Under the pieces are notes generated by a model. It was not told where the DNA came from. It did not search any database and worked only from the letters and a program-made list of their open reading frames with translations. A stretch of 64,000 nt of DNA from Candidatus Midichloria sp. (GTDB taxonomy: Bacteria > Pseudomonadota > Alphaproteobacteria > Rickettsiales > Midichloriaceae): contig CP094379.1 in NCBI GenBank assembly GCA_030060845.1, forward strand, positions 317,737 through 381,736. The letters are read 5' to 3'. This document shows, in pieces, positions 31,959-41,121 of the stretch. Numbering within the stretch: the first letter of the stretch is position 1; each line of letters begins with the position of its first letter. A program made the translations under genes and the position numbers.

Positions 31959-32660
31959 TTAAACCAGCATACTTCTCAAGTCAAGTGCTATGGACGGACC
32001 ATGTGTAGTACTGATATACATTTTTTGCATATATACCCCCTTCGCACCTACAGGTTTCGCATTTAAAACTGCATTATATAGAACAGCAATATTTGCTTTA
32101 AGAGCTGCCAAAGCAAAACCTAATTTGCCAACCCCTGCATGAATTAGCCCTGCTTTTTCAACTTTATATTCAACTTGGCCTGACTTAGCATTTGTGACTG
32201 CTGTGACTATATTATCAGAAACTGTACCTAATTTAGGGTTTGGCATTAAACCCTTAGTACCAAGAATTTTACCAAGCACTGCTATTTTAGACATAAAATC
32301 AGGAGTTGCAATACAAATATCAAAATTGATTTTACCACCTTTAACTTTATCTACTAAATCTTCACTGCCAACAATATCTGCACCAGCTTTTAAAGCCTCT
32401 TCATGACGTTCGTTTTTAGCAAATACAGCAACACATACCTTTTTACCTAAACCATGAGGCATAGGGATGACACCTCTTACCATCTGGTCTGAATGCCTAG
32501 GGTCAACTCCTAACTTAAAAACAACCTCAACAGTCTCATCAAATTTACTCTTAAATTCTTTGCTATACCGCTCTAATACATTTAAAGCCTCATCTAAAGT
32601 ATAAAGCTTGTTTTGATTAACTAGAGCCTTTGCTCCACTTATTCTCTTATTATGCGCCAT
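31959..32660 (-). CDS. rplA: 50S ribosomal protein uL1
   Basis: L1-stalk protein involved in deacylated tRNA release. 233 aa, full length. Conserved segments include VEVVFKLGVDPRHSDQMVRG, LGTKGLMPNPKLGTVSDNI and the C-terminal MYISTTHGPSIALDLRSM. L1 represses its own operon in other bacteria by binding a mimic site near rplK. It starts 11 nt after rplK. Confidence 0.96.
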   Translation of the reverse strand: MAHNKRISGAKALVNQNKLYTLDEALNVLERYSKEFKSKFDETVEVVFKLGVDPRHSDQMVRGVIPMPHGLGKKVCVAVFAKNERHEEALKAGADIVGSEDLVDKVKGGKINFDICIATPDFMSKIAVLGKILGTKGLMPNPKLGTVSDNIVTAVTNAKSGQVEYKVEKAGLIHAGVGKLGFALAALKANIAVLYNAVLNAKPVGAKGVYMQKMYISTTHGPSIALDLRSMLV

Positions 32661-32671
32661 TATCTTAAAAC

Positions 32672-33100
32672 CTATTCTACAACTTGAACACCCATAGAAC
32701 GTGCTGTTCCTTTTACCATATTTACAGCAGATTCTAAATTATCTATACCCATATCAACCATTTTGATCTTGGCAATTTCTTTAACTTTACCAATTGCAAT
32801 TTGACCAGCAGTTGCCCTGCCTGCAGTTTTAGAACCACTAGCAATACCCACAAACTCTTTAACAAAGTAACTCACTGGTGGACTTTTCAAAACAAAGCTG
32901 AAAGACTTATCAGCATATGCAGTAATAATTATAGGAACCGGAGTTCCTTGCTTCATTTCCTTAGTTCTGTCATTAAATTGCTTACAAAACTCCATTATAT
33001 TCAAACCACGCTGACCAAGAGCAGGACCAATAGGAGGTGCAGGGGTTGCTTTACCTGCAGGGATCTCTAATTTTATTTCAGCAACTACCTTCTTTTTCAC
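32672..33100 (-). CDS. rplK: 50S ribosomal protein uL11
   Basis: Forms the GTPase-associated centre with 23S rRNA. 142 aa. The N-terminal domain signature is PAPPIGPALGQRGLNIMEFC, followed by FKQFNDRT-type residues, and the RNA-binding C-terminal domain includes KTAGRATAGQIAIGKVKEIA and KGTARSMGVQV. A GTG start at 33100 is preceded by GGAGTG on the minus strand. It lies 11 nt after nusG. Confidence 0.96.
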   Translation of the reverse strand: MKKKVVAEIKLEIPAGKATPAPPIGPALGQRGLNIMEFCKQFNDRTKEMKQGTPVPIIITAYADKSFSFVLKSPPVSYFVKEFVGIASGSKTAGRATAGQIAIGKVKEIAKIKMVDMGIDNLESAVNMVKGTARSMGVQVVE

Positions 33101-33111
33101 AGTAACACTCC

Positions 33112-33666
33112 TTATTTATTAAATTTCTCAACTTGGTTAAATTCGAGCTCTACAGGAGCCTCTCGCCCCAAAATAGACACCAGCACTCTTAACTTTAATT
33201 TTTTGTTATCTACTTCTTCAATAACCCCAGTAAAAGTCTCAAAAGGACCATCAATTATCTTAATCACTTCATGCAATTCAAAAGATACCGGTACATCCTT
33301 AGCAACACTGCCCTCTTCAACTTTCTTCAATATTCTTTCTACTTCCTTTTCAGAAACTTTAGCAGGCCTATTATCTGCTCCCAAAAACTTGGCAACATTT
33401 GGAATTCTCTTCACTAAGCCCCAAGTACTCTCAGTCATATGCATCTTAATGATTATATAACCAGGAAGAATTTTCTTCTTAGTATCAACTTTCTTACCTC
33501 TTCTTATTTCAGCATAACTTTCAGTAGGCACGATGATTTCCTCAAAAACATCATTCATACCTTTTTTTACTGCTTCCTCTTTTATAGCTTTTGCAACTTT
33601 GTTTTCACATCCAGATGTAGTGTTGACGATGTACCAACCGGAACTCACTTTATCCTCCGATACCAA
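33112..33666 (-). CDS. nusG: Transcription termination/antitermination protein NusG
   Basis: Binds RNA polymerase, suppresses pausing and links to Rho or ribosomes. 184 aa. The NGN domain has GWYIVNTTSGCENKVAKAI, KILPGYIIIKMHMTESTWGL and IPNVAKFLGADNRPAKVSE. The C-terminal KOW domain has VIKIIDGPFETFTGVIEEVD. The start overlaps the 3' end of secE by 17 nt, the common secE-nusG coupling. Confidence 0.96.
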   Translation of the reverse strand: MVSEDKVSSGWYIVNTTSGCENKVAKAIKEEAVKKGMNDVFEEIIVPTESYAEIRRGKKVDTKKKILPGYIIIKMHMTESTWGLVKRIPNVAKFLGADNRPAKVSEKEVERILKKVEEGSVAKDVPVSFELHEVIKIIDGPFETFTGVIEEVDNKKLKLRVLVSILGREAPVELEFNQVEKFNK

Positions 33667-33850
33667 GAAGCAATTTTATAGCTTTATATATAGTAGAATC
33701 AACAAGCAAAAATAATAACCCAGCAATACCTGCAGCAATCACAACAAATAAAGAAATTATAGCAACTTCCTTAAGAGTAGGCCACTTAACTTTGATTAAT
33801 TCATGTTTTACTTCCTTTAAAAAACTTACTGCTTTCACTATTTTGCTCAA
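33650..33850 (-). CDS. secE: Protein translocase subunit SecE
   Basis: Small essential subunit of the SecYEG channel. 66 aa. A cytoplasmic amphipathic helix (AVSFLKEVKHELIKVKWPTL, with the conserved KVxWP) is followed by one membrane helix (VAIISLFVVIAAGIAGLLFL). This is the single-helix form usual for alphaproteobacteria. First gene of the secE-nusG-rplKAJL-rpoBC run; a promoter is expected in 33851-34009, but none is assigned. Confidence 0.93.
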   Translation of the reverse strand: MSKIVKAVSFLKEVKHELIKVKWPTLKEVAIISLFVVIAAGIAGLLFLLVDSTIYKAIKLLLGIGG

Positions 33851-34009
33851 AAATATTAATTATACTCTACAACCAAGATATAGCTTGTCATATTATAATT
33901 TATTATAGCTCGGTAGTTAGTATAATTGCTTTCAGCTTTCTGTCAAGTAATCAGTAATACCTATCAATTATTTTTTAATTATAACAGCCAATTTAAAAAA
34001 GTAGCATAT

Positions 34010-37000
34010 TTACTCTGGGAATCGCTCCTTTTTTCTAAATTTCTTTTCTTTATCGAAAAAACCTCCTAAAAAGCCTGGTACCAGCATTGAAAATGGATTG
34101 ATGATTATAGACATATGGTTAATATCTCCGACTAAAGAAAAATTCGTTGCTATAATGCCATTATCATCCCCACCTGATAGCACCTTCCCAATTAGTGGTA
34201 TATGTTTAGTAGCAATATTTATTATATTAGAAGGTACTATAATACCTTCTCCTGATACCTTTCCATTTTCTTCATTTAAGACCCCAGAGCACTTTATATG
34301 AAGTGACGGTCCGGTAATCACCAATCCATCTACAAACACCTTTTTTTTATCATAAACGATACCGGCACTCACTTTATCGAAATATATACCTTTATTATTT
34401 AAAATATCTATTAAGCCTCTAAAAGAAGTGAGAGGGGAAATAAGTTTTGCTAGTAGAGGAGCTTTCTTTATATAAAAATCCAATACAAGTAAATTTCCTT
34501 TCAAAAGATCTTTTTCATCAAACTGCCCCTTGAACTCCAATGTTCCGCCTTTCATTCTATTATATAAGCCAAATGCACTCAGGGCTTTATAAGCAGAGTC
34601 TGTTACTACAGATATAACTGGATAGCTATAAAAAATATTGATCTTAGTATTATCAAAAAAACTGCCAGTTAATGAAAACTCCCTACATTTATCAGCTTTG
34701 CATGATAAGCTAATTTTAGGAGCGGATAAATTTTGCCCTTGATGTAGTATAATATTTTTGAAGTCCGTTCTCAAAGTAAAGCTGTTGCTATTACTCTTAT
34801 CTTTTCCAAAGCCAGAATCTTTAACTAAACCAATTATATTGATTTTGCTTAGATCTATTTTATCTCCGTGAAGATGAAGCTTTATATCTCCTTGGTAACT
34901 TTTACTGTACTTGAAACCAAAATCAGTTGCATTTATTCTGCTTTTTTCAGAAACCAATTGCACAAGTCCCTCTTCATTCAAAACACCACTCCCTGAACTA
35001 TTAAAGGTTGGCAAATTTAATGAATACGTTGATATATCAATTAAAGCATTTGAAGGCGAACCATGAATACTAAACGACAAGTCTCCTTTTTCGCCAATCT
35101 TCTTCTCAATTCCAATTGGATGAACCAGTCCTAATTGTTGTAAATCAAAATAACCATTAATATTATATTGATCATCTAACAAGAAAATATTTATATTACC
35201 TTTCAATTCTCCATCTGCTATATTACTTTTGAAGACTCCATTTTTCTTGAGATCATTAACTAAAGCATTTATAGTAATATTAGTTTTGATTGCAGACTCA
35301 TTGGACAAACTTTTTTCAAGATTAAAACTCGCTTTTATAGCTTTATTAATGATGCCTGTTCCTTGTACACTTAATTTTGTTCCAATAAATTGTCCACTAA
35401 TGTCAAATTGTGACAGGTTAATTAAACCACGTAACTTCTCGTTTGAAATATTTTTCATTTTTGAATGCACAATCACACTTTTTTTATCAAGAACAAACTC
35501 TTGGTTCAATGGTATAGCTACTTTTATTTCGGTTTCAGCTTCGCCTTTAAAATTTTTTAACTCTCTATTGTGAGCATGAACATAGGCAAAACCTACATCT
35601 ATAACGTCTTGTGCTAATCCAGTGATTTTGCCATTTAAGACAAGGATAACTTGCTCATTTTTATAATTTATGATACCCATAATGTTATTAGTTCTGCTAT
35701 TTAACACAGTAGCGTCGTTCAGTTTAAGCACAACATCTTCAGCAGAAACCACAACTGTACCTTCATTAATATGCACAACTGGCACAATATAAGGTAAAGG
35801 CATACAACGCATTATGTTATTTGCTAAACTTATATGTACGTTGATAGCTTCTCTAGGTAAGGGTCGACCCGCATTTAATTCCTTTAAGTCAATATTGATT
35901 TTAGCATCTACACCAGTTACATATCCCTTATCTAAATTCGAAACTAACCAAGTACTTGTCTCTTTTAAAATAAACGAAGGCCAATAATTTAAAACTGACC
36001 TCAACTTCATTTTTCCAGCTAATATATTACCAATTAATTTGCCATTTTTATTAGTAATAAAAGCCCTCAGTGCAAGATCATCCGCCTCCAAAATGGAAGT
36101 TACTTCAATATCATATTGACTCGACAACTTGCCAGACAATAGAAATTTTTTAGGTACTATATCATGTTTTAGATAATCATTCTTTTGTATAAATCCATGG
36201 TAATTAACAACATCAAAATTTACGTATTCCAATCCATACTTTCCTATTTTGCTGTCTAAATTCAGGTCTAGCTTTAAATTGCTCTGAATTTTCGCATAAT
36301 ATGCTGAGCTAGCCCATAATAAGGATATGGGTATAAAATTTAACTTCCCTTCTAATTCAATAACATTAGGTTTAGTAGTATCAATGTTAAAATCAAAATT
36401 TATAAAATCGCTTCCTGCATTAAGGTCTCCTCTAAAGTTAAAAATTCTATCCTCAATCAAGGTAAAAGTAAGATTGTTTAAACTTAAAATCAGAACTGTT
36501 TTTTTATCTGCGTTCCTTATTTTAAAGTTAATATCCTTTAATAACTCAGGTAAATAACTTACAAATCCAACATGACTCATTAAGTAAGTTTTTATTGATT
36601 TTGCCACATTTTTAGGAGTTTTTTTCACTATAATGTTATTAGGGTTTTGTGCCCTACTAATCTCAATATCAGAAGGAACCGAAATATGAGAGAGAGCTTC
36701 TATGATATCACCCCTTAGTATTTTACTTACATATATATCCATCTTAAAGTATGGCACTGTCATTGTGTTTTGACTGTAAGTGACTTTCAGATTAAAAACA
36801 GAAAAATCCACTACGTCATCTGTTACTGCCAATTCAACATGGTCTATTTCAATTTTTATGCCTTCTATATGGCGCTCTAAAACTGTTCCTATTAACTTTC
36901 CAATAAATTTTGAGGAGACTGGCCCATGATATTTTAAAAAGAGAAAACTACCACTTAAAATAGTAATGGAAAATACAACTAATATACTAAAAAATATAAT

Positions 37001-37042
37001 GATACCTTTTAATTTACTAATTACTTTCCAAAATTCATTCAT
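34010..37042 (-). CDS. Large AsmA/YhdP-like envelope protein
   Basis: 1010 aa. One N-terminal membrane helix (IIIFFSILVVFSITILSGSF) is followed by a long periplasmic region rich in beta strands with repeated NLDL/KGNL-type patterns. The C-terminal 200 residues (GGTLEFKGQFDEKDLLKGNL, then FYIKKAPLLAKLISPLTSFR and LIDILNNKGIYFDKVSAGIV) match the AsmA-like C-terminal domain of the YhdP/DUF3971 family. Members are now seen as bridge-like lipid transporters between the inner and outer membranes. The adjacent divergent gene is lolA, also an envelope-trafficking function. Confidence 0.8.
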   Translation of the reverse strand: MNEFWKVISKLKGIIIFFSILVVFSITILSGSFLFLKYHGPVSSKFIGKLIGTVLERHIEGIKIEIDHVELAVTDDVVDFSVFNLKVTYSQNTMTVPYFKMDIYVSKILRGDIIEALSHISVPSDIEISRAQNPNNIIVKKTPKNVAKSIKTYLMSHVGFVSYLPELLKDINFKIRNADKKTVLILSLNNLTFTLIEDRIFNFRGDLNAGSDFINFDFNIDTTKPNVIELEGKLNFIPISLLWASSAYYAKIQSNLKLDLNLDSKIGKYGLEYVNFDVVNYHGFIQKNDYLKHDIVPKKFLLSGKLSSQYDIEVTSILEADDLALRAFITNKNGKLIGNILAGKMKLRSVLNYWPSFILKETSTWLVSNLDKGYVTGVDAKINIDLKELNAGRPLPREAINVHISLANNIMRCMPLPYIVPVVHINEGTVVVSAEDVVLKLNDATVLNSRTNNIMGIINYKNEQVILVLNGKITGLAQDVIDVGFAYVHAHNRELKNFKGEAETEIKVAIPLNQEFVLDKKSVIVHSKMKNISNEKLRGLINLSQFDISGQFIGTKLSVQGTGIINKAIKASFNLEKSLSNESAIKTNITINALVNDLKKNGVFKSNIADGELKGNINIFLLDDQYNINGYFDLQQLGLVHPIGIEKKIGEKGDLSFSIHGSPSNALIDISTYSLNLPTFNSSGSGVLNEEGLVQLVSEKSRINATDFGFKYSKSYQGDIKLHLHGDKIDLSKINIIGLVKDSGFGKDKSNSNSFTLRTDFKNIILHQGQNLSAPKISLSCKADKCREFSLTGSFFDNTKINIFYSYPVISVVTDSAYKALSAFGLYNRMKGGTLEFKGQFDEKDLLKGNLLVLDFYIKKAPLLAKLISPLTSFRGLIDILNNKGIYFDKVSAGIVYDKKKVFVDGLVITGPSLHIKCSGVLNEENGKVSGEGIIVPSNIINIATKHIPLIGKVLSGGDDNGIIATNFSLVGDINHMSIIINPFSMLVPGFLGGFFDKEKKFRKKERFPE

Positions 37043-37163
37043 ACTTTAGAATTAATCATTAATATGGTATGAGTTGCACTTGCAATATCACCAAATAAGC
37101 AAGAAAATGAACTCTCTTACAAGTAAATCAAGTAATTCTCCTACTATCAATTTTATGTTTATA

Positions 37164-37802
37164 ATGTTTAATAAATTAAGAAATATATACATTTTTATCA
37201 CTTTTTTATCCATAATTTTTTCATACAAATTATCAGGAGCCCAGAGCCAAGAAATCATAAAGGAAGTTGAGAATTACTTAAACCAAATCAAAACAGCAAA
37301 AGCCAAATTTAAACAAGTTGGTCCAGAAAAAGGTATGGAAAGAACTGGCTTTTTTTATCTCTCAAAACCTAGAAAGCTCAAATGGGAGTACTTAAAACCT
37401 AAGAAAATCACAGTAATCAGCAATAATAATAAGGTATCCTATTATGATCACGACATAGAAGAATTAACAAAAATCGATCAAGATCATACCTTAGCTAAAT
37501 TACTTACTACCCAAAATATCTCTTTGAAAAATATAGTTAATATCATATCTGTAATCAATCACAAAAATAATATTGAAATAATTGCCTCTAAAAAGGAAGA
37601 AATTAGCGAAATAGATAAATATCCGTATTTAGTATTAAATTTCAAGAGAAAGCCAAAATTTACTATAGATAAAATAATTGTAGTGAATGATGAAATCACC
37701 TCAACAGAAATTTTACTTCTTAATTTAGATACCAATATAAAAATAGATGAAGCAAAGTTTAGATTTAAGAATCCAAGTTTTTTTGCTCCAAGAGATAATT
37801 AA
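37164..37802 (+). CDS. lolA: Outer-membrane lipoprotein carrier LolA
   Basis: Periplasmic chaperone that shuttles lipoproteins to the outer membrane. I chose ATG 37164 (212 aa) because it gives a clean signal peptide, basic MFNKLRN then IYIFITFLSIIFSYKLSGA, cleaved near GA-QS. In-frame ATGs upstream to 37074 would add 30 unrelated residues. The mature part starts EIIKEVENYLNQIKTAKAKF, then RTGFFYLSKPRKLKWEYLKP, a LolA hallmark (G-x-FY-x-x-KPxKLRW-x-Y), and VLNFKRKPKFTIDKIIVV. LolB and LolCDE are not in the window. Confidence 0.88.
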   Translation: MFNKLRNIYIFITFLSIIFSYKLSGAQSQEIIKEVENYLNQIKTAKAKFKQVGPEKGMERTGFFYLSKPRKLKWEYLKPKKITVISNNNKVSYYDHDIEELTKIDQDHTLAKLLTTQNISLKNIVNIISVINHKNNIEIIASKKEEISEIDKYPYLVLNFKRKPKFTIDKIIVVNDEITSTEILLLNLDTNIKIDEAKFRFKNPSFFAPRDN

Positions 37803-37865
37803 TATTTTAAGTCTATCAGCTTTAGGTTATATATATTTTCCATAAGTAAAAAGGTAAGTTGATTT

Positions 37866-39395
37866 GTGGAAGTAGCTAAATTTTTATTAGAAATTTTCAG
37901 CGAAGAAATACCTGCTAGTATGCAAAATTCTATGGCTGAAACTTTATTTAGAGATGTGATTCATAAGATTGGGGATATATTTAAAACAATCAAACTTTCT
38001 GGACGTTACTTTGCCACACCACGAAGAGTAGGATTTTTTATAGAGAACTTACCTATCGTCACTCCAAGATTCATTGAAGAAATAAGGGGCCCTAGAATTA
38101 ATTCTACTGAACAAGCTATTGATGGCTTTTTAAAAAAATATCAAACCCCTTCAAAGGATTATTTAGAACAAAGAGGGAATTTCTATTTTTGGGTTAACCA
38201 ACAAGAAAATAAAAAAATAACCGAAATACTACCAAAGATTATAGAAGAAAGTATATCCAAATTAGTGTGGCCAAAATCAATGCGCTGGGCTAATTACAAA
38301 ATAAAATGGGTGCGACCAATACATAATATTTTATGCCTATTAGGAACTCAAACAATTAAGGTAGATTTCGGGCATTTAATATCAAATAATTACACTTATG
38401 GTCATAGATTTATGGCTCCAGAAAAGATTACCATTCAAAATGCAGATGATTATGAAACTGCCTTAAAAAAAGCATTTGTTGAAATTTGGCCACAGAATAG
38501 AGAAAAAATAATAACAAAAAACTTAAGAAACCAATCTAATAAATTGGGTGTTTCTTTAATAGATGATCAAAAGCTCTTAGAAGAAGTTTCAGGTCTAGTT
38601 GAGTGGCCTGTGCCATCAATTGGAGAAATTGACAAAAAATTTCTTCACTTACCAAAAGAGCTTCTAATTACTACTTTAAAAAATAATCAAAAATATTTCC
38701 TATTTGAAGACAACAAAGGAAGCATTACCCCTTTTTTTGGTATTGTTGCTAATGTCATTACAGATAATAATAACAAAACAATTATTAAAAGCAATCAAAG
38801 AGTGGTGGCAGCTAGATTAAGTGATGCGGCATTTTTCTTTAATAATGACAAAAAAGAAAAATTAAGGTCACGAGTTATAAAGTTAAAAAATTTGTTGTTT
38901 CATAACAAAATTGGCACTGTATACGATAAAGTGCAAAGCACTAAAGTACTCGCTATAAAAATAGCAGAGCAAATCAATTGCGATAAAGAAAAAGTAATAA
39001 CCGCTGTAGAATTAATGAAAGCAGATTTGTTAACTGATATGGTGAAAGAATTTCCAGAGCTTCAAGGCATCATGGGATACTATTATGCCTTAGATAATGG
39101 TGAAGATATAGAAGTAGCAAATGCAATTAAAAATCAATATAAACCCAAAGGGCCTAATGATTCTATACCGACAGAACCAATCAGTATAATTGTTGCTCTA
39201 GCAGAAAAGCTTGATACATTAAATCAAATGTTTCTTCACAATATCAAGCCAACTGGCTCTAAAGACCCATTTGCTTTAAGAAGAGCAGCAATAGGAGTGA
39301 TAATGATCCAAAATCAAAACAATATCTCCTTAGATTTTAATAAGCTAGGGTTAAGACAGGATGTTATAGATTTTATTTGTCAAAGAAAAATCTGA
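37866..39395 (+). CDS. glyS: Glycyl-tRNA synthetase beta subunit, C-terminally truncated
   Basis: The beta subunit works with GlyQ (not in this window) to charge tRNA-Gly. 509 aa, beginning with GTG 37866 after the Shine-Dalgarno AAGGTAAG. Family segments are ready to see: KFLLEIFSEEIPASMQNSMA, KSMRWANYKIKWVRPIHNIL, LKNNQKYFLFED, AARLSDAAFFFNNDKKEKLR, LVKEFPELQGIMGYYYA-type block and SKDPFALRRAAIGVIMI. The frame stops at DVIDFICQRKI; homologues usually run to about 660-690 aa, so the C-terminal DALR/anticodon-binding region is absent. No continuation was found in other frames. It may be functional but impaired, or a recent pseudogene. Confidence 0.88.
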   Translation: MEVAKFLLEIFSEEIPASMQNSMAETLFRDVIHKIGDIFKTIKLSGRYFATPRRVGFFIENLPIVTPRFIEEIRGPRINSTEQAIDGFLKKYQTPSKDYLEQRGNFYFWVNQQENKKITEILPKIIEESISKLVWPKSMRWANYKIKWVRPIHNILCLLGTQTIKVDFGHLISNNYTYGHRFMAPEKITIQNADDYETALKKAFVEIWPQNREKIITKNLRNQSNKLGVSLIDDQKLLEEVSGLVEWPVPSIGEIDKKFLHLPKELLITTLKNNQKYFLFEDNKGSITPFFGIVANVITDNNNKTIIKSNQRVVAARLSDAAFFFNNDKKEKLRSRVIKLKNLLFHNKIGTVYDKVQSTKVLAIKIAEQINCDKEKVITAVELMKADLLTDMVKEFPELQGIMGYYYALDNGEDIEVANAIKNQYKPKGPNDSIPTEPISIIVALAEKLDTLNQMFLHNIKPTGSKDPFALRRAAIGVIMIQNQNNISLDFNKLGLRQDVIDFICQRKI

Positions 39396-39429
39396 GAAAT
39401 TTTTAACTAATCCAGTGGATTTGAGCTGT

Positions 39430-39745
39430 AGATAACAAATTTAGAAAGTAACCACTTTTTCTATCCTTAGTCTTAGAATTTCTGATGAAATTGCTTTGCG
39501 TTATACTCTATAATGTTTAATGTAGGTAAATTTCCATTGTAAGCTAGCATCACACACTTTTGATCGACTAAATTGTAAAAATTACCAAATGCCTTAGATA
39601 CCAAATCTGATTCTTTATCTTTATCATATGTCCTTACCCTTGCAAACGTATTAATAGTCCCCCCCCTCTAGAAGCTGTGATACCTTTCAAAATTTTCATG
39701 AAGTTCCAAAGATAAAAAATGATTTGGTGTATAATCTTCATAGAA
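39430..39745 (-). pseudogene. Unrecognised decayed coding segment
   Basis: The minus strand gives a protein-like stretch, TINTFARVRTYDKDKESDLV, then SKAFGNFYNLVDQKCVMLAY and NGNLPTLNIIEYNAKQF, preceded in another frame by YEDYTPNHFLSLELHENFER. An 8-base C-run near 39659 marks a likely frameshift. I do not recognise the family. It lies directly beyond the end of the IS5 copy. Confidence 0.35.
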
Positions 39746-39756
39746 ACTGTTAACAA

Positions 39757-39855
39757 CCCTGAATTTTAATAAGAGATAAAGCGACAAATCCCAAGAGAGT
39801 AGTATCAAGTTTACCAAAATCGCATAGCTAATCTACTTTAGCAAACAATAATCCC
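39757..39855 (-). mobile_element. IS5-family transposase C-terminal fragment (copy 2)
   Basis: The minus strand reads RLAMRFGKLDTTLLGFVALS then LIK after restoring one indel, the same tail as copy 1 (4465-4600) and copy 3 (53531-53698). It shares with copy 1 the flank TTCAGGGTTGTTAA. Only about 100 bp remain, between the unrecognised segment and the rpe pseudogene. Confidence 0.65.
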
Positions 39856-39865
39856 AATAAAAGCA

Positions 39866-40510
39866 ACTAAATGCCTTAAGAGCTTTTATATTCTCCTTAT
39901 ATTTAAGGTTGTTAAATATAAATCTAGTAGCAACTAAGATATCAGCACCAGCATTGACACATTTTAGCAGTTGCTTCGTTGATGCAGCCATCTATAGCAA
40001 GTAATATTTTGCAGTTTGTTGCCTTGATTTTACTGTGAATATTAGTAATTTTTTTAGCTGCGAGGATAAAAGATTCTGACTAGCAAGTCCAGAGTATACC
40101 GTCATAACTAATATTAAATCCACGCAGTTATATAAATCATTCAAAACACCCTCATCAGTATCAGGTGATATAGAAATACCAACTACTACTCCATATTTTT
40201 TAATTTCTTTAACGACTACTTCAAAGTTTTGAGTAACCTCTAAGTAAATAGTTAAATCGAACTGCCAGCTGTTATAAACTCTTTTATATAGTGTTCTGGC
40301 TTTTCTATCATAAGATGAACATCTAATGGAACTTTAGAGTGCTTGGGCGATATCTGCAATGACCTTAAGGTCTTAGACGATATTGGGTACAACAATACCA
40401 TCTATAACGTCAACATGTATACAATCAGTGCCAGCCTCCTCAAGCTTAGTTATTTCTTCTTTTAAGATAGAGAAGTCAGCTGATAACATTGATGCAGAAA
40501 CTTTTGGCAT
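39866..40510 (-). pseudogene. rpe: Ribulose-phosphate 3-epimerase pseudogene
   Basis: The 5' end is well kept: MPKVSASMLSADFSILKEEI, then TKLEEAGTDCIHVDVIDGIV. Later segments appear in other frames: VVVGISISPDTDEGVLNDLY, VDLILVMTVYSGLASQ (normally MTVNPGFGGQ) and CVNAGADILVATRFIF. Several stops and frameshifts intervene, and the catalytic DGG segment is broken by a stop. Rpe interconverts ribulose- and xylulose-5-phosphate. With rpiB intact, the non-oxidative pentose route is left incomplete unless another copy exists. Confidence 0.85.
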
Positions 40511-40551
40511 GAGTATTTGTTGTTAATTAATTAGAATATTAAAAAATTTAC

Positions 40552-41110
40552 TATGACACAAAACATTCCAAAAATTTTGCTGCCTGTTAACAATATAAAT
40601 AGATAGTGCCCAGATTCAAAGCTTTGTACTAACTACTTAATCCGATTTTTGTAGGAGCTGATCTAAGTTTTTTGATTTGTTGCCAAATTTGGGAGGTAAA
40701 AGTTTAGCTATCTGGAGCTTGGAAGACCATATACTAACAGGAACTAATAATGAATTCACTGCCAAAGTTTTGCAGCCTGATAATGAAAAGAGATTTTAGC
40801 ACAATTAATGCTGAGAGAGAATTTACTTATTTTATGTTAAAGCAAAATAGTGAGAAACTCATTTCAATGCTTTCGGGTATTGGGGTAAACCAACCTAATA
40901 TTAACTTAAATTTCGCTATGCATAATAGAGCATTTGGAAAAAAACGAGAGCTATTAAAAATAGCACTAATAAGGAGTTTGCAGAGTTGCAAATCGCAATG
41001 AATGAATCCTTAGGAAATGGGTCTTGATAAAAAAATAAAAACTGCTAGCATTTTGGTTAATGGTATAGTTAGTGGTGTGAATTTGTTAATTTAAATAAAA
41101 TCACTTTTGA
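40552..41110 (+). pseudogene. fliK: Possible flagellar hook-length protein FliK remnant
   Basis: The first segment is MTQNIPKILLPVNNIN at 40552. After frameshifts, the stretch LTGTNNEFTAKVLQPDNEKR reads into STINAEREFTYFMLKQNSEK and LISMLSGIGVNQPNINLNFA. The pattern T-x-x-ML-x-x-NSE-x-L-x-x-ML-x-x-GI-x-x-x-x-INLNF resembles the FliK C-terminal (Flg_hook) domain. The main support is position: it sits directly before an flgD remnant, and fliK-flgD is a common gene order. The family call remains tentative. Confidence 0.4.
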
Positions 41111-41121
41111 GGTATTGTTTT

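Noticed and set aside
33851-34009. Possible tRNA near GCTCGGTAGTTAG upstream of secE, where tRNA-Trp often lies
   Set aside because: No acceptor pairing, anticodon arm or T-loop could be found.
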